This document shows positions 61,610 through 64,000 of a DNA stretch of 64,000 bases, piece after piece (position 1 is the first letter of the stretch; every line of letters starts with the position of its first letter). Source of the stretch: Chryseobacterium sediminis (GTDB lineage: Bacteria; Bacteroidota; Bacteroidia; Flavobacteriales; Weeksellaceae). Location: assembly GCF_008386505.1 (NCBI RefSeq), contig NZ_VUNZ01000001.1, positions 2,039,937 through 2,103,936 on the forward strand, in the 5' to 3' direction. A model generated the notes under the pieces. The model searched no databases, was not told the origin of the DNA, and worked only from the letters and a program-made list of their open reading frames with translations. A program made the translations under genes and the position numbers.

Positions 61610-63646
61610 ATGAATATTTTAACAGAAAAATTTACCACTCCATATCATTCAGCTCCATTCAGTGACATTAAAAATGAAGATTATCTTCCGGCATTTAAAG
61701 AACTGATTCAAAAATCCGAAGCAGAAATTGATGCCATTGTCAACAATCCTGAAGCACCCACTTTTGAAAATGTGATTGAAGCATTGGCATACTCAGGGGA
61801 ACAGCTGGATGTGGTTTCTAATATTTTTTTCAACTTAAATTCTGCAGAAACCAGCGATGAAATTCAGCAGATTGCTCAGGAGGTTTCTCCGATCTTAACG
61901 GAATATTCTTCAAAAATATCTCAAAACGAAGCCCTTTTCAACAAAATCAAAAAAGTATATGATGAAAAGGACAACTATAATCTCAACGAAGAACAGGAAA
62001 TGCTTCTGAATGAGACCTACAAAGGTTTTGTAAGAAGTGGAGCTTTACTGAATGAGGAAGACAAAGAAACATTAAAGAAAATCAGCATGGATCTTTCTTT
62101 AAAATCTTTACAGTTCGGGCAGAATGTTCTGGCTTCTACGAATGCTTATTTCAAACACATCACCAATAAAGAAGATCTTGCCGGAATTCCTGAGGCTATC
62201 ATTGATCAATATGCTGAGGAAGCTAAGGAAAGAAATCTGGAAGGCTGGGTAGTAACTTTGCAATATCCAAGCTATATTCCGTTTATGACGTATGCTGAAA
62301 ACCGTGAGCTGAGAAAGGAACTGGCGCTGGCAAACGGTAAAAAATCCTTTGATGGCGGAGAGTTTGACAATCAGAACCTGATCAAAGAATTGCTTACTCT
62401 AAAACAGCAGAAAGCTGAACTTATCGGATATAAAAACTATGCAGATTTTGTTCTGGAAGAAAGAATGGCGAAATCTCCGGTAAAAGTTTTTGATTTCTTA
62501 AACGAGCTTTTAACCAAAGCAAAACCTTATGCTGATAAAGAAATTGAAGAATTAAAATCTTTAGCCAAAGCTGACGGAATTGAAGAAATGCAAGGGTATG
62601 ACCACGCATTCTATGCTGAAAAACTTCGTAAACAAAAATTCGATCTGAATGATGAGGAATTAAAACCTTACTTCCCATTAGATCAGGTACAGGAAGCCGT
62701 ATTCGGACTGGCAGGAAAGCTTTTCGGACTAACTTTTGAGGAAAAAAATGATATTCCTAAATACCACGAAGATGTAAAAGTATATGAAGTAAAAGATGCC
62801 TTCGGCTCTGCTCAGGCTGGCAGCTACAAAGCATTATTATATGTTGATTATTTCCCAAGAAAAGGGAAAAGAGCCGGTGCATGGATGACCAGCTACAAAA
62901 ATCAGTATAAACAAAATGGTGAAAATTCCCGTCCGCATATCTCAATCGTTTGTAATTTCAGCAAACCGACAAAAGATACTCCAAGTTTACTGACATTCCA
63001 GGAAGTGACTACATTGTTCCACGAATTCGGGCATGCTCTTCACGGAATGATGGCAGATACTCAATATCCTACCCTTTCCGGAACTTCTGTAAAATGGGAT
63101 TTTGTGGAACTTCCGTCTCAGTTTCTTGAAAACTTCTGTTATGAACCCGAGTTCTTAAAAACATTCGCCAAGCATTATAAAACCGGAGAAGTACTTCCTG
63201 ACGAGAAAATTGAAAAAATAGAACAGTCTAAAAACTTCATGGAAGGTTATCAAACCTTAAGACAGCTAGGTTTCGGGCTTCTGGACATGAACTACCATAC
63301 CAAAGTTGAAGAGTTGAAGAACGAAAGCATAAAAGATTTTGAGGATAAGTATACCAAAGCGACAACACTTTACCCTTCCAATTCTGAAACGGCCATGAGC
63401 CCAAGTTTCTCCCACATTTTCCAGGGCGGATATTCTGCCGGATATTATTCTTACAAATGGGCAGAAGTTTTGGATGCTGACGCTTTCCAGTATTTCAAAG
63501 AAAACGGAATCTTCAATCCTGAAATTGCAGCTAAGTATAAAGTATTGCTTTCTTCCGGAGGAACAAAAGATCCAATGGAGCTTTATAAAAATTTCAGAGG
63601 CAGTGAGCCGAAAGTAGAGAGCTTGTTGAAAAGAGCTTTTGGATAA
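61610..63646 (+). CDS. M3 family metallopeptidase (Dcp/oligopeptidase A type)
   Basis: 678 residues from the ATG at 61610 (MNILTEKFTTPYHSAPFSDI). The frame is open to 61529, but that start lies before the -7 box. The zinc site is FHEFGHALHGMM (HExxH) with the third ligand Glu in FVELPSQFLENF about 25 residues later. The N-terminal helical domain and the block SHIFQGGYSAGYYSYKWAEVLDADAF are typical of dipeptidyl carboxypeptidase Dcp. It degrades peptides in cytoplasm; no signal peptide is present. Single gene with terminator. Confidence 0.95.
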   Translation: MNILTEKFTTPYHSAPFSDIKNEDYLPAFKELIQKSEAEIDAIVNNPEAPTFENVIEALAYSGEQLDVVSNIFFNLNSAETSDEIQQIAQEVSPILTEYSSKISQNEALFNKIKKVYDEKDNYNLNEEQEMLLNETYKGFVRSGALLNEEDKETLKKISMDLSLKSLQFGQNVLASTNAYFKHITNKEDLAGIPEAIIDQYAEEAKERNLEGWVVTLQYPSYIPFMTYAENRELRKELALANGKKSFDGGEFDNQNLIKELLTLKQQKAELIGYKNYADFVLEERMAKSPVKVFDFLNELLTKAKPYADKEIEELKSLAKADGIEEMQGYDHAFYAEKLRKQKFDLNDEELKPYFPLDQVQEAVFGLAGKLFGLTFEEKNDIPKYHEDVKVYEVKDAFGSAQAGSYKALLYVDYFPRKGKRAGAWMTSYKNQYKQNGENSRPHISIVCNFSKPTKDTPSLLTFQEVTTLFHEFGHALHGMMADTQYPTLSGTSVKWDFVELPSQFLENFCYEPEFLKTFAKHYKTGEVLPDEKIEKIEQSKNFMEGYQTLRQLGFGLLDMNYHTKVEELKNESIKDFEDKYTKATTLYPSNSETAMSPSFSHIFQGGYSAGYYSYKWAEVLDADAFQYFKENGIFNPEIAAKYKVLLSSGGTKDPMELYKNFRGSEPKVESLLKRAFG

Positions 63647-63681
63647 GACCTAAGTTCAGATTGTAACAAAAAAATAAATAT

Positions 63682-63712
63682 AAAAAGAACAGCATTTTGC
63701 TGTTCTTTTTTT
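63682..63712 (+). terminator. Terminator of the M3 peptidase gene
   Basis: AAAAAGAACAGCA (63682-63694) pairs with TGCTGTTCTTTTT (63698-63710), 13 bp with a 3-base loop, ending in T. Confidence 0.9.
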
Positions 63713-63777
63713 GATCTTAAGCCTTTAGATTCCCTTGAAAATATATAAATTAGTCGCTCAATAATCTCCTATTTCAC

Positions 63778-64000
63778 ATGACCATCCAAGAACAAATCAA
63801 AGAGTATATCAACACTCAGCCTGAAAAGAAACGCAATGATATGCAGGAACTCCACCAAATCATTCTGGAGCTTATACCCGCATGCCAGCTGTGGTTTCTT
63901 GATGGTAAAAACAGTGAAAATAAGACCGTTTCCAATCCTAATATCGGATATGGATTCTATACCATACAATATACCGACGGAAAAACCAAAGATTTTTATC
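63778..64000 (+). CDS. DUF1801 protein, 3' end outside window
   Basis: A frame from the ATG at 63778 is open to the window end (74 codons). The visible product starts MTIQEQIKEYINTQPEKKRN, continues DMQELHQIILELIPACQLWF and LDGKNSENKTVSNPNIGYGF, and ends YTIQYTDGKTKDFY. This fits the DUF1801 (YdhG-like) family, whose members have the pattern of a helix, then LPxAxxxxxYGxPxY. Function of the family is unclear. It follows the peptidase terminator by about 65 bases. Confidence 0.75.
   Translation, partial: MTIQEQIKEYINTQPEKKRNDMQELHQIILELIPACQLWFLDGKNSENKTVSNPNIGYGFYTIQYTDGKTKDFY

Overview
The window is AT-rich DNA from a member of the Bacteroidota, most likely Flavobacteriales / Weeksellaceae and close to Chryseobacterium. 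I infer this from four things: protein sequences of Chryseobacterium type, a type IX secretion C-terminal domain, few Shine-Dalgarno sequences, and repeated TAnnTTTG elements (the Bacteroidota -7 promoter box) at sensible distances 5' of genes. No database was searched. No tRNA, rRNA operon, insertion sequence, prophage or CRISPR array was seen; the one structural RNA found is RNase P RNA.

Bases 1-12929 are one long minus-strand surface-polysaccharide operon. In transcription order it encodes a membrane UDP-sugar 4,6-dehydratase, Wza-like export lipoprotein, Wzc-like tyrosine kinase, UDP-HexNAc 6-dehydrogenase, L-2-hydroxyglutarate oxidase, the aminotransferase / acetyltransferase / dehydrogenase trio for UDP-2,3-diacetamido-uronic acid, a Wzx flippase and a Wzy-like polymerase cut by the window edge. 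A full promoter (TTTTTG-N17-TATATTTG) lies in front. The oxidase is the notable member: it could recycle 2-hydroxyglutarate made when the WlbA/WbpB-type step regenerates NAD+ with 2-oxoglutarate.

Bases 13286-23231 (minus) carry recX, glyA, a CPYC flavoprotein whose leader is a 7-bp tandem repeat, a GT39 glycosyltransferase, a zinc-ribbon protein, and a MacAB-like ABC exporter operon (ATPase, two permeases, adaptor) with a 25-bp repeat in two of its gaps. Bases 23656-26743 (plus) are a class I ribonucleotide reductase operon, nrdB - small unknown gene - hairpin - nrdA. NrdB looks like the dimanganese class Id type, and neither subunit has an ATP-cone.

Bases 27065-46949 are mixed housekeeping and envelope genes: a T9SS-sorted leucine-rich protein, DUF72, small unknown proteins, HD and alpha/beta hydrolases, a PfkB sugar kinase, valS, a DUF1573 protein, a PPK2 kinase behind seven copies of an 8-bp repeat, rnpB, an ECF sigma factor with a membrane partner, an acyl-CoA synthetase, rpoN, asnS and a 58-residue unknown protein. 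Bases 47432-57840 are a regulator-rich accessory region: a TPR/AraC membrane regulator, a four-gene envelope/desaturase operon, a divergent HTH-AraC regulator pair with a palindrome at its promoter, a short-chain dehydrogenase behind a 21-bp tandem operator-like repeat, another AraC regulator and a serine hydrolase. Bases 57887-64000 hold rimM, rpsP, a nitroreductase, a GreA/B-like protein, an SRPBCC protein, an M3 metallopeptidase and the start of a DUF1801 protein.
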